NCBI GenBank assembly: GCA_964406775.1 | Contig: CAYOSW010000006.1 | Location: 1 to 57,853 of the forward strand | Length of the DNA stretch: 57,853 bases | Direction of reading: 5' to 3' | Source of the DNA: JACPKO01 sp964406775 | Lineage (GTDB): Bacteria > Patescibacteriota > Microgenomatia > Daviesbacterales > UBA10151 | Shown: positions 1 through 7,395 of the stretch, in pieces | Layout: every line of letters starts with the position of its first letter | Position numbering within the stretch: the stretch's first letter is position 1 | Position numbers and translations under genes: made by a program | The notes under the pieces: model-generated | The model's input: only the letters and a program-made list of their open reading frames with translations | The model's database searches: none | Told to the model about the DNA's origin: nothing

Positions 1-353
1 CCCATCAGCAGGCTGGAGATCCGTGAGAATCCTCATAGTCCCGCCAGGGCAAATCCGGCAGCTGATGAGATAATAACCTGAGCCAGCGAACCGATAACAA
101 TCGGTTTCCCCAAAAGCCTGATTTCCCGGAGATCAAGCTCCATTCCGATCAGAAACAACACAAATGCGATTCCTAAATCAGGCAGAACTTTAAATATGCC
201 CAGGGTTTTGGCATCAAACTGCCCCACCATTGCCAGAGTAACACCGCTAATAAGATATGCCGTAATCAGGGGTAACCGGAATTTATGAACAAAGAAACCG
301 AAAAAACACGACAAAGATAGGACTAGGGCAAGTTGCAAGAATATATTATCCAT
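1..353 (-). pseudogene. Kef-type (CPA2) cation/proton antiporter, N-terminal part, in-frame TGA
   Basis: The first 106 codons encode about four hydrophobic segments typical of the N-terminal Na_H_Exchanger domain, with family-like stretches such as HKFRLPLITAYLISGV and FLIGMELDL. The family functions as a membrane K+/H+ or Na+/H+ antiporter of about 400-600 aa. At 33-35 the frame meets TGA, but the same frame then reads GFSRISSLLM up to the window edge, which is what the family shows at this place. So either a nonsense mutation or a base-calling error interrupts the gene; only its first fifth is in view. It starts 5 bp after the RluA stop and is the last visible member of the operon. Confidence 0.8.
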
Positions 354-358
354 TAATC

Positions 359-1123
359 TTAAGTTTCTCTCTCGAGCATCTCCAGGGACTTTTTCAGATC
401 TTCAGACAGCGGACTTTCAAAAACCATCCTCTTCCCTGTTGCGGGATGATTTATTTCCAACTTGAAAGCGTGCAAAAACTGCCTAGGACACCAGCGGTGG
501 TCCAACCGGACGGTTTTCCTCCCTCCGTACTTTTCATCTCCGACAATCGGAAAACCGGTATGTTTTAAATGTACCCTAATTTGATGTGTCCGTCCAGTTA
601 AAGGAAAACAATTCAGCAAAGTAAAAAATGAATATTTCGAAGAGTTCAGTTTCCTGTACTGAATCTTAGAAAAGTCAGGAAAAATTTCAGCTAAACGCTC
701 CTGACTGAGCTCTAAATGCCTAGCGGGTACAAATTTTGTTTCAGCCTCCTTCCCATCCTCATCCCAGACTATAAATTTCTCGCGGTTAGCTGGGTTTCTG
801 GCGATTGCTCCGGAAACTGTTTTTTCTTCTTTAAAATCCCCGTGTACTAAAGCTATATATTGTTTTTTTACGTCCCTTTCTTTAAATTGGGATTGTAAGT
901 TCTCAAGAGATTCCTGGGTTTTTGCCACCACTAAAACCCCGGAGGTGTCTTTATCCAGCCTATGCACCACCCCTCCCCTGTCCAGGGTAATCTTAAATTT
1001 TTCGGTTAGAATATCGGAAAGAGTATCATCGCGGATGGTATCGGCGGGGGTTACGACAAGACCAGCCGGCTTATCAACGACTAAAATATCGGAATCTTCG
1101 TGAATTATTTTCAGATCCGGCAT
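359..1123 (-). CDS. RluA-family pseudouridine synthase
   Basis: This is an rRNA pseudouridine synthase of the RluA/RluD type, 254 aa. The catalytic motif HRLDKDTSGVLVV carries the essential Asp, and GRTHQIRVHLKHTGFPIVGD is the conserved C-terminal core. There is no N-terminal S4 domain, so it is the short form. It would isomerise specific uridines in 23S rRNA (or tRNA); the target cannot be told from sequence. It lies 4 bp after the response-regulator gene and 5 bp before the antiporter gene, so it probably shares their transcript. Confidence 0.92.
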   Translation of the reverse strand: MPDLKIIHEDSDILVVDKPAGLVVTPADTIRDDTLSDILTEKFKITLDRGGVVHRLDKDTSGVLVVAKTQESLENLQSQFKERDVKKQYIALVHGDFKEEKTVSGAIARNPANREKFIVWDEDGKEAETKFVPARHLELSQERLAEIFPDFSKIQYRKLNSSKYSFFTLLNCFPLTGRTHQIRVHLKHTGFPIVGDEKYGGRKTVRLDHRWCPRQFLHAFKLEINHPATGKRMVFESPLSEDLKKSLEMLERET

Positions 1124-1127
1124 CAGC

Positions 1128-1523
1128 TCAGGTTATCAGATTGGAGATTTGAAGATAATTATGGATTTCCTGTAAAACCTGATCCGGATTAAGCGCCGAT
1201 TTAATCATATAACCCGCTGCACCCGCATCAAAACAATTTTTAATTATGGCATCCTGGCCGATATTAGTTAATACAACTATCGGACCGTTCGGTTTTACCG
1301 GAGGACTGATTTTTGTTTCGCGCAGGATAGACAAGCCATCTTTTTTAGGAAGCATTATATCGAGTAAAACCAGGTCATATCCTCCTTCGTGGATTTTTGC
1401 AACCGCAGTTTCGCCTTCAGCCGCCGTATCAACGGCCATACCCTCCGATTCCAAAAGCTCCTGATAAAACTCCCTTAAGAATTGATCGTCTTCTACAATT
1501 AGCACCCTTTTATTTTTGTCCAT
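1128..1523 (-). CDS. Single-domain response regulator
   Basis: A 131-aa CheY-like receiver domain with no output domain. The acidic pair is in VLIVEDD near the N terminus, the phospho-acceptor Asp in LVLLDIMLPKKDG, the conserved Thr in VVLTN, and the Lys in GYMIKSA. It follows the interrupted histidine kinase gene by 41 bp and is the obvious partner of that kinase. A stand-alone receiver usually acts through protein contacts or a phosphorelay rather than DNA binding. If the kinase is really inactive, this protein must be phosphorylated by another kinase. Confidence 0.9.
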   Translation of the reverse strand: MDKNKRVLIVEDDQFLREFYQELLESEGMAVDTAAEGETAVAKIHEGGYDLVLLDIMLPKKDGLSILRETKISPPVKPNGPIVVLTNIGQDAIIKNCFDAGAAGYMIKSALNPDQVLQEIHNYLQISNLIT

Positions 1524-1564
1524 ATACTTTGAATTATCTTAACTATTTTAACCCCTTATGTAAA

Positions 1565-2956
1565 CTAGCTCTTAAAAATAGTCTCTGCCGGTTCGTTCGG
1601 AAAAGCCTGAATTGCAACCGGCTCCAAGAGCTTCGCTCCGCCCTCAGGTTTATAATGATATTTTTCAGCCTCTTGTAACACCTCGGGAGTTGCCACCGGT
1701 AGGGTGAATGAGAAAGTTGCCCCCTTATTTTCCCCGTCGGATTTAACCCAAATTTTCCCCTTCATAAGCTCAACCAGGCTTTTACAAATATAAAGCCCGA
1801 GCCCCGTTCCTCCGGTTGATGAAGCAGCTATATATGAATTATCCAGCCGGGAGAACTTCCTGAACAATCTCGGAACATCGGTAGCGGAAATCCCCACCCC
1901 ATTATCCTGAATGGAAATTTCTACAAAATTTCCGTCATTGAAATAAGTAAGGCTTATTGCTCCGTTTTGAGGCACAAATTTAAGCGAATTACCCAAAAGA
2001 TTCAGCAAAATCTGGTTAAATTTATTTGGATCTGCAAACACTTTCGGCATGCTTACCGCTGTATTTGTAATATGCAAAGCTTTTTATTTCGATTTAGCAT
2101 CAATCTCGACTAAAACTTCACCGACTAAATTTTGGAGATCAAACGCCTGCGGAGTAATTTCAATCCTGCCGGATTCAATTCTTGAAACGTTTAACATATC
2201 GTTAACTAAGTTAATAAGCCGTTCGGTTGAAACCAGGGTCCTTTGTAGATATTTCTTTAGCTTATCCGATAAGGGAACATCGGCCCGGTTTAACGCCATC
2301 CAGGCATATGAGCGGATGGCAGTCATCGGTGTACGCAGTTCGTGAGAAGCAATCGATACAAAATCATCCTTTAGTTTATCCAACTGATGTAGCTTGGAGT
2401 TCATCTTGTATACTTCCTCAGTCACTTTGGATAACGTAATTTCTGTATCGTGGATCTTAAATGCAAAGTTGATCAGACTTGTAATAAGCATCGCCAATTC
2501 TTTTTCCTCCTCAGTCAAAGCTAAAGCCTCTCTTTTTGTACCCATTGTTAGTACACCGATCAGATTATTTGCCCGCATAACCGGACACAAAACAAGTGAC
2601 TTAATCTGGGGCATCGGTTTAACCAGAAGACTCATATCCTCGGTTACAAAAATCCTTCCCCAAAGAAGTTCTTTTTCCCAGTCATTATGGTTGTCCAGAA
2701 GCAAATCTATTCTTATAACGGTCGGAGGCAAATCAACTTGGGTGGTTAAATAACTTGAATCGGCAAAATAAGATTGGCTTATTTTCGCACCACCCTCAAC
2801 AAAAACCACATCAACAAATTCGTAAGTTATTCCAATCGAGAGAAGCTGAAGTAAAATTTGCGGGAGTATATAATTGAAGACTGATTTTGAATCTTCGGAC
2901 GCCATCAAAATCTGCTGAAGCCTTTGATATGCATTAACAGACGCGGATGAGAGCAT
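1565..2956 (-). pseudogene. Cytosolic GAF-HisKA-HATPase histidine kinase, interrupted by in-frame TAA
   Basis: The composite frame is 463 residues with one stop. Residues about 20-170 look like a GAF domain. HisKA follows with SHELRTPMTAIRSY (phospho-acceptor His205). After the stop, the HATPase domain has the N box NQILLNLLGNSLKF, G1 DNGVGIS and G2 GGTGLGLYICKSL. The TAA at 2084-2086 lies between DAKSK and KALHIT in one continuous frame; a single GAA-to-TAA change explains it. The downstream piece has an in-frame TTG (2077) that could in principle start a separate ATPase polypeptide. There are no membrane segments, although a membrane sensor gene sits upstream. It would be an orphan-type two-component kinase paired with the following response regulator. 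Confidence 0.88.
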
Positions 2957-2980
2957 AGGCTTATGATAGCACTTTCGCGT

Positions 2981-3256
2981 CTAGTGTTTAAGAATATCCG
3001 GGATATCAGTTTGTGGAATTTTTTCAGAGAACTGATCGAAAGCATCCCTGCAAACCTGAATCGAGGCTTGACCGAAAAGCTTCTCAAACTGCCTAACTAA
3101 ATTCTCAAGAACCTGCCTTTTATTTCCGGTTATTTTTACGCTATCCCCTGCTATTGCGAGCCCGCTTACCTTTTTTGCTTGGTCGAGAGCAATCGGTCCG
3201 ATGATCGCTTGCTGTTCCTTAATTATTTTGCTGGCTGCCTGGGCAACAGGGTCCAT
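2981..3256 (-). CDS. Small conserved-looking protein of unknown function
   Basis: A 91-aa protein, mostly helical by composition, starting MDPVAQAASKIIKEQQAIIG, with no membrane segment, no Cys cluster and no recognised domain. The middle (VKITGNKRQVLENLVRQFEKLFGQASIQV) has a regular charged/hydrophobic pattern that suggests a helical bundle or dimer interface. It starts 2 bp after the membrane sensor gene and ends 24 bp before the histidine kinase, so it is probably translationally linked to the signalling operon. It may be an adaptor between sensor and kinase; that is inference from position only. Confidence 0.6.
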   Translation of the reverse strand: MDPVAQAASKIIKEQQAIIGPIALDQAKKVSGLAIAGDSVKITGNKRQVLENLVRQFEKLFGQASIQVCRDAFDQFSEKIPQTDIPDILKH

Positions 3257-3258
3257 TT

Positions 3259-4086
3259 TTAATTATCTTTTAGCTGCTCGTACACCGCATTGAAATTTAT
3301 CAATGCAAATGTCATAACAAAGTAAGAGATTAGATAAATGAGATCGTTAACTCCGCTATCAGACCACGTCCCCCTAGATGTCTGATAAAGAAAAGTATAA
3401 TCAGCTAAGAACTGTACAAGAAGCGCAAATATTACAAATAATATTTTGCTTTTCATAATTCCGCCTAAAACACCCTTGGATAATATGTAAGTACTTATGC
3501 CTAAAGATATATAAATTGCGGCTCCCAATGGATATCCGAAATCTAAAAATACCTTGACCGGATTCGACCAATCAAAAGTATATTCCTGTAAAAATAGATA
3601 GTACCCTAGCCCAAGCAAAGCAAAAGTCACAATAGAAGCAGGCACTATTCGCTTTATCGATTTTATGTACAATCCAACCCCCGAAGCTTTGGCTAAGAAA
3701 AGAATCCCTAGACAATAAAACGGAATCGTCCCGAAAAATCCGACATCACCAAGTGAAGGATAGTCCGCTGTTTGAAGATTTTTCACAATGTAATAGTAAG
3801 AATACGTCAGCTGACCAAATTCCTGTAGCAATAGACCGATCGAAAACATAACAAGCGACTTACCAAGGACACTTTTTATACCACCCCACTTCTGAGCCAC
3901 CAATATCCCACAATACGCACCCCATAAAGCCGTCAGCCCATACAATGTGCTGAATGTGTAGATCTGATGGTGATGATTATCCTGTCCCGCAAAAAAATTT
4001 TGAAATACTATCCAATAAACCACAAAAAATGCAAAGATAAAAATCGCCCCGAATTTCAATAGATTAGAATTAATTTTTTTAATCAT
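3259..4086 (-). CDS. Multi-pass membrane sensor-like protein without output domain
   Basis: 275 aa with about eight hydrophobic segments and almost no soluble part. The stretch YPSLGDVGFFGTIPFYCLGI resembles the 'PS-x-AD-x-FY-x-GYP' pattern found in the multi-TM sensory region of many GGDEF/EAL proteins and kinases. Here the module stands alone. It is the first gene of the operon with the GAF kinase and the response regulator, so a membrane input module supplied as a separate subunit is plausible. The ligand is unknown. The N-terminal loop has an HHHH run (NHHHQIY region with flanking His) that could bind a metal. Confidence 0.6.
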   Translation of the reverse strand: MIKKINSNLLKFGAIFIFAFFVVYWIVFQNFFAGQDNHHHQIYTFSTLYGLTALWGAYCGILVAQKWGGIKSVLGKSLVMFSIGLLLQEFGQLTYSYYYIVKNLQTADYPSLGDVGFFGTIPFYCLGILFLAKASGVGLYIKSIKRIVPASIVTFALLGLGYYLFLQEYTFDWSNPVKVFLDFGYPLGAAIYISLGISTYILSKGVLGGIMKSKILFVIFALLVQFLADYTFLYQTSRGTWSDSGVNDLIYLISYFVMTFALINFNAVYEQLKDN

Positions 4087-4157
4087 CTATTTAAGATTAC
4101 GGCCAAGCCTCACAGAGTGTCAAGCGTTAAATAGTTATTGTAGAATTAGAGTTATAT

Positions 4158-5075
4158 ATGAGTAATCCTCTTTTTCCAATTTTTAAAAAACTTGAACTTT
4201 CCGATCAAAAAATTATTTCAGAGCATACTGAGAAATTTTTACCTTACTCTGATTTTGATTTTACAAGTCTTTGGAGCTATGATGTTGACGAAAAAGTAGA
4301 GTTTAGCTGGCTCAATACTAACCTTGTTGTAAGGTTTAGCGATTATCTTACCGGAGACCCTATTTACTCCTATCTAGGAAATTCGCAGATTAAAAATACC
4401 CTTGGCTCGCTTTTCGATTTTCTTAATAATCAAGGTCTTGAAGGAGAATTATCCTTAGTACCTGAAGATTCAGTTCAGCCATTATTAAATTCAAAAAACT
4501 CAGAATACAGACTTCAAGAGTTAGCTGATCAGAATGACTATATTATTCCACTCCAAGAATCCTCAGAGTTAAAAAATATTAATGATCATAAGGTTGAAGC
4601 CTACGAAAATTTTGTTAAATCAAATCCCGGATATAAAATTTTGGAGATTGATATCAGTAGCGAGAAAGTAAGAGAGGACATCTTGTCACTTTTCGATACC
4701 TGGGCAAAACAGAGAAATAAGTCCGGAGATGATGTCAGAGTAGAAAGAATGGCGGTTTTCCGCTTACTTAAAAATCATTCTTTGTTTAATTTAACAACAC
4801 TGGGTCTTTATATTGGCAATTCTCTGGTGGGCTATATTATTGATGAGAGAGTAAAAAAACCTTTCGTAATTGGCCATTTTATTAAAGCAAACTTTAATTA
4901 CCCTGGAGTTTATGAGGTTCTAAATAGAGAATCAGCAAAGAAGCATTTACTCGAAGAGTATAAATATATTAATATTGAACAAGATTTAGGCATTAAGGGT
5001 TTAAGAATTTCAAAAATGCAAAGAAGCCCTGTCTTTTTCTTGAAAAAATACTCAGTAATAAAATTAGCTAACTAA
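4158..5075 (+). CDS. DUF2156 / LPG-synthase-C-like aminoacyl or acyl transferase
   Basis: 305 aa. The N-terminal half has the family signature (SDFDFTSLWSYD) and the C-terminal half shows INIEQDLGIKGLRISKMQR followed by FLKKYSV, typical of PF09924 (the cytosolic domain of phosphatidylglycerol lysyltransferase, a GNAT-like fold). Members without the membrane half often have no known substrate. No transmembrane segment is present, so lipid aminoacylation is not certain. The gene is monocistronic and its last 12 bp overlap the convergent EamA gene. A TAGAAT element (4141-4146) lies about 11 bp before the ATG and may be a -10 box for a very short leader. Confidence 0.8.
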   Translation: MSNPLFPIFKKLELSDQKIISEHTEKFLPYSDFDFTSLWSYDVDEKVEFSWLNTNLVVRFSDYLTGDPIYSYLGNSQIKNTLGSLFDFLNNQGLEGELSLVPEDSVQPLLNSKNSEYRLQELADQNDYIIPLQESSELKNINDHKVEAYENFVKSNPGYKILEIDISSEKVREDILSLFDTWAKQRNKSGDDVRVERMAVFRLLKNHSLFNLTTLGLYIGNSLVGYIIDERVKKPFVIGHFIKANFNYPGVYEVLNRESAKKHLLEEYKYINIEQDLGIKGLRISKMQRSPVFFLKKYSVIKLAN

Positions 5076-5963
5076 AATAATTCCTACGAAAGCTATAATT
5101 CCAAATACTCCTTTTTTTAGAAAACCTTTAAAAGATATGTCTTCTTTAAATACTCCAGGCACTAGCAGAGATAGAATTATTCCGAGGATTATACCGAAAA
5201 ATATTTGCGTGCTTCCGAGAACGGATACTAAGGCAGCAGGGCCGATAGCAACTGCCAAATAAGTTAAAATCTTTCCTCCTAAAAATAAAGACTCATTAAT
5301 CATCACTAGTCCTAAAACAGACTGCTTAATTTTACTGAGAGTTTTCGTAAAAGCTTTTTTGATTTTCGGAATAAGAAGCAAAAGTATTATGCCTCCGATA
5401 AAAACTCCGAGACTTTCATAAGCGATCAAACTGCGGAATGATATTGAAGAAGAAGCATATTTGATAAAAATATAAGGCAACGCCCAGAGAATATCTGCGA
5501 CGAGCATATAAAAAATAGCATTTGATAGTTTAAATTTATTTTTTTCCTTTTTAAATGAAACAAACACTGAAGATAAGGTTAATAAAATAAATCCCACCAG
5601 CTGTTTGTTCGTTATTGTTTCTCCAAGGAAAAGATAGGAAAGCAAAAGGACAATCACCGGAACGATCTGGATCATTATTATGATCAGACTGGTTTCCTCT
5701 TTAATTAAAGCCTCCAGATATATCGAAAAAGCCCAGATTGTAAATACGCCGCTTAAAATAACTAGTAAAGCATCGGTAAGACCTAAAAACATTCCCCCGC
5801 TTAGGGACAGTACAATAAAAACAGGAAGTGCCAAGATTGCACTAAAGATCGGAAGCGCCCGGTAATCCGGAAACTTTGATTCAATCAGGTATTTATCGAG
5901 GAAAACATTAACCGCATAAACAAAAGGAGCGAGTAAAGCTAAAAAAACCCAATTCATCTCCAA
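5064..5963 (-). CDS. EamA/DMT-superfamily transporter
   Basis: 299 aa with about ten hydrophobic segments arranged as two EamA repeats. PFVYAVNVFLDKYLI opens repeat one, and IVPVIVLLLSYLFLGETITN closes it; the second repeat contains GSTQIFFGIILGIILSLLVPGVFKED. Such proteins export or import small metabolites. The gene overlaps the upstream arginine decarboxylase gene by 10 bp, so it is translated with it. A role in moving agmatine, arginine or a related amine is an attractive inference but the sequence does not show the substrate. Confidence 0.85.
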   Translation of the reverse strand: MEMNWVFLALLAPFVYAVNVFLDKYLIESKFPDYRALPIFSAILALPVFIVLSLSGGMFLGLTDALLVILSGVFTIWAFSIYLEALIKEETSLIIIMIQIVPVIVLLLSYLFLGETITNKQLVGFILLTLSSVFVSFKKEKNKFKLSNAIFYMLVADILWALPYIFIKYASSSISFRSLIAYESLGVFIGGIILLLLIPKIKKAFTKTLSKIKQSVLGLVMINESLFLGGKILTYLAVAIGPAALVSVLGSTQIFFGIILGIILSLLVPGVFKEDISFKGFLKKGVFGIIAFVGIILVS

Positions 5964-6448
5964 CCTTCAGATTGATAAACAGCCATCACTAAAACACTTG
6001 CCGGGTGCCCTTTTACCTGGTCTATGGAGACCTCCAGTTTCATTCTTTCTTCCTCAAAATTAATGCCCCTGAAAGTACACAAATCTTTAAGAGAATTTTT
6101 AATTCTAAAATGAAGCTCGGACTCAACAGCAACCCGCGTATCCCCTATTAAGTGGTGTTCGACAAACAATCCCCTGCCATCATCAAGCTGATACCAACCT
6201 ACCCCGGCTGCTATAAATTTACCTGCCTCATTGCTCCTCTCCTCTGCCATAACGCAATAAAGTCTGTGTCCCCACTCATTTTCGGGTGTTTCAAAACGCT
6301 CGGATTTATGAACTCTGGAGGCCGGAGGAATTACGGAAGATAATGTAATTAAGTTGTAGTTATATACACCTGCGTCTTTTAGTGCCGCATCGAATGCTGA
6401 AAGCGGTGTCGAAGCCTGACCCACACCTTTAACTATTTTTATATCCAC
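5954..6448 (-). CDS. Pyruvoyl-dependent arginine decarboxylase
   Basis: 164 aa of the PvlArgDC family. The proenzyme self-cleaves at a Ser-Ser pair in YNLITLSSVIPPAS; by count the pair is S37-S38, which would leave a beta chain of 37 residues and an alpha chain capped by pyruvate. The reaction is L-arginine to agmatine plus CO2, the first step of one polyamine route. Other family features are GVGQASTPLSAFDAAL and the Glu-rich EEERMKLEVS stretch. Length matches archaeal and chlamydial members. The gene overlaps the EamA gene by 10 bp. No other polyamine gene is present in the window. Confidence 0.92.
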   Translation of the reverse strand: MDIKIVKGVGQASTPLSAFDAALKDAGVYNYNLITLSSVIPPASRVHKSERFETPENEWGHRLYCVMAEERSNEAGKFIAAGVGWYQLDDGRGLFVEHHLIGDTRVAVESELHFRIKNSLKDLCTFRGINFEEERMKLEVSIDQVKGHPASVLVMAVYQSEGWR

Positions 6449-6479
6449 AGATAGATATTACCTAAAGGCTCAATCAAAA

Positions 6480-6584
6480 TCAATTTTGCTTTATGTCTAT
6501 TGATTCACTAGTATGGAAATGTCCCTTGCATTCGGTATAGGGATTTATAAGCGGATTGCGAAGATTTGATGTCCCACCTTGTCC
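6480..6584 (-). pseudogene. Remnant duplicating the tail of the Fn3 secreted protein
   Basis: Read on the minus strand in one frame bounded by stops (TAA at 6585-6587, TGA at 6480-6482), this stretch encodes NLRNPLINPYTECKGHFHTS then ESIDIKQN. It aligns with the end of the large secreted protein further upstream (LRNPYIEFQGDFHTNESINL at about 7400-7470). There is no start codon and no long upstream frame, so it is probably the 3' end of a decayed or frameshifted paralogue, perhaps of the small secreted ORF just upstream (6613-6906). Confidence 0.6.
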
Positions 6585-6612
6585 TTAATTTATAAAGACC
6601 ACCAGGTAGTTT

Positions 6613-6906
6613 TTAGCCTCTTAAGTTCGGATAATGGGTCTGGATATAAGTCTCGGTCTCCAACCCTGAGCCAAGCCTTTCCCACTGACCAAAGGATGGA
6701 CAATAGTTCAGAGGATCCGGGTTTATACTACTCGGGGCATTATTTCCATCAATATTACAGACCAAGGGTCCATCTACCATAGGACTCGCGTATGAGATTG
6801 ACGCCATCGTGTATAAAGCTAGCAGTGCAGCTAATAAGGCTCTAGAACCAATCTTGGCTCTGCTACCGCTTTCTATAGAAAATCTTCTAGTCTCAACACG
6901 ATGCAT
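6613..6906 (-). CDS. Small putative secreted protein, unknown
   Basis: 97 aa with a positively charged N terminus and a hydrophobic segment (ALLAALLALYTMASISYA) followed by a small-residue pattern that could be a signal peptidase site (ISYA-SPM). The rest is polar with two Cys (VCNIDG, NYCPSF). The end, YIQTHYPNLRG, is reminiscent of the NPY tail of the neighbouring secreted proteins. It follows the anchored protein gene by 32 bp and may be a truncated member of a secreted paralogue family. Support is moderate: no domain is recognised and the frame could be fortuitous. Confidence 0.45.
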   Translation of the reverse strand: MHRVETRRFSIESGSRAKIGSRALLAALLALYTMASISYASPMVDGPLVCNIDGNNAPSSINPDPLNYCPSFGQWERLGSGLETETYIQTHYPNLRG

Positions 6907-6938
6907 ATGACGTTAGTATAGTGACTATAAGCTATTTG

Positions 6939-7388
6939 TCAAATTTTCCCTTTATTCGGATTTGATGGTTTAGCAATTGATGAAGGAGGTAATGAGGGAG
7001 GCGGATTAATATACTGGAGCGATACGATTTCATATCTATCTCCAACCATCTCAAGCTGTATCAGCACCTCTCTCCCCGCTTGAAGTTTTAAAAAATTATT
7101 TTCTGATTCAACGCCTCTCAGGCCGCTTACAACTAATTTTTCCGAAACAGTAAATTCAGCTTCAGTTTGGAATTTTAAGTTGCGGACAATGGCAGTTTTA
7201 TCCCCCACCTTCACTATCTGCCCGGTTATTGATGCACTTTGAGATGTATAGAAATCGGAAGGCATTTTTTTGATAGCAGTAGAGGTCAATTCGGGTGAGA
7301 CATTGTTTCTCACCAGGAAAAATCCTGCGAATATCCCGATAATAAGCAATATTCCTGAAGCTATATAAATTTTGATATCAGCCGTCAT
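6939..7388 (-). CDS. Membrane-anchored extracytoplasmic protein, unknown
   Basis: 149 aa. One N-terminal hydrophobic segment (IYIASGILLIIGIFAGFFLV) acts as signal anchor, followed by a beta-rich domain of about 90 residues (SASITGQIVKVGDKTAIVRN, FTVSEKLVVSG) and a Pro/Ser-rich tail. The domain pattern is like small OB or DUF5666-type beta domains but no family is firmly recognised. It begins 7 bp after the large Fn3 protein gene and is most likely co-transcribed and perhaps assembled with it at the cell surface. Confidence 0.7.
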   Translation of the reverse strand: MTADIKIYIASGILLIIGIFAGFFLVRNNVSPELTSTAIKKMPSDFYTSQSASITGQIVKVGDKTAIVRNLKFQTEAEFTVSEKLVVSGLRGVESENNFLKLQAGREVLIQLEMVGDRYEIVSLQYINPPPSLPPSSIAKPSNPNKGKI

Positions 7389-7395
7389 TGTTAGT

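Noticed and set aside
1..353. UGA recoding (Gly or Trp) as explanation of the Kef interruption
   Set aside because: Several genes (hisS, DUF5652, the small remnant) end in TGA at natural ends with overlapping starts, so TGA is used as stop in this genome.
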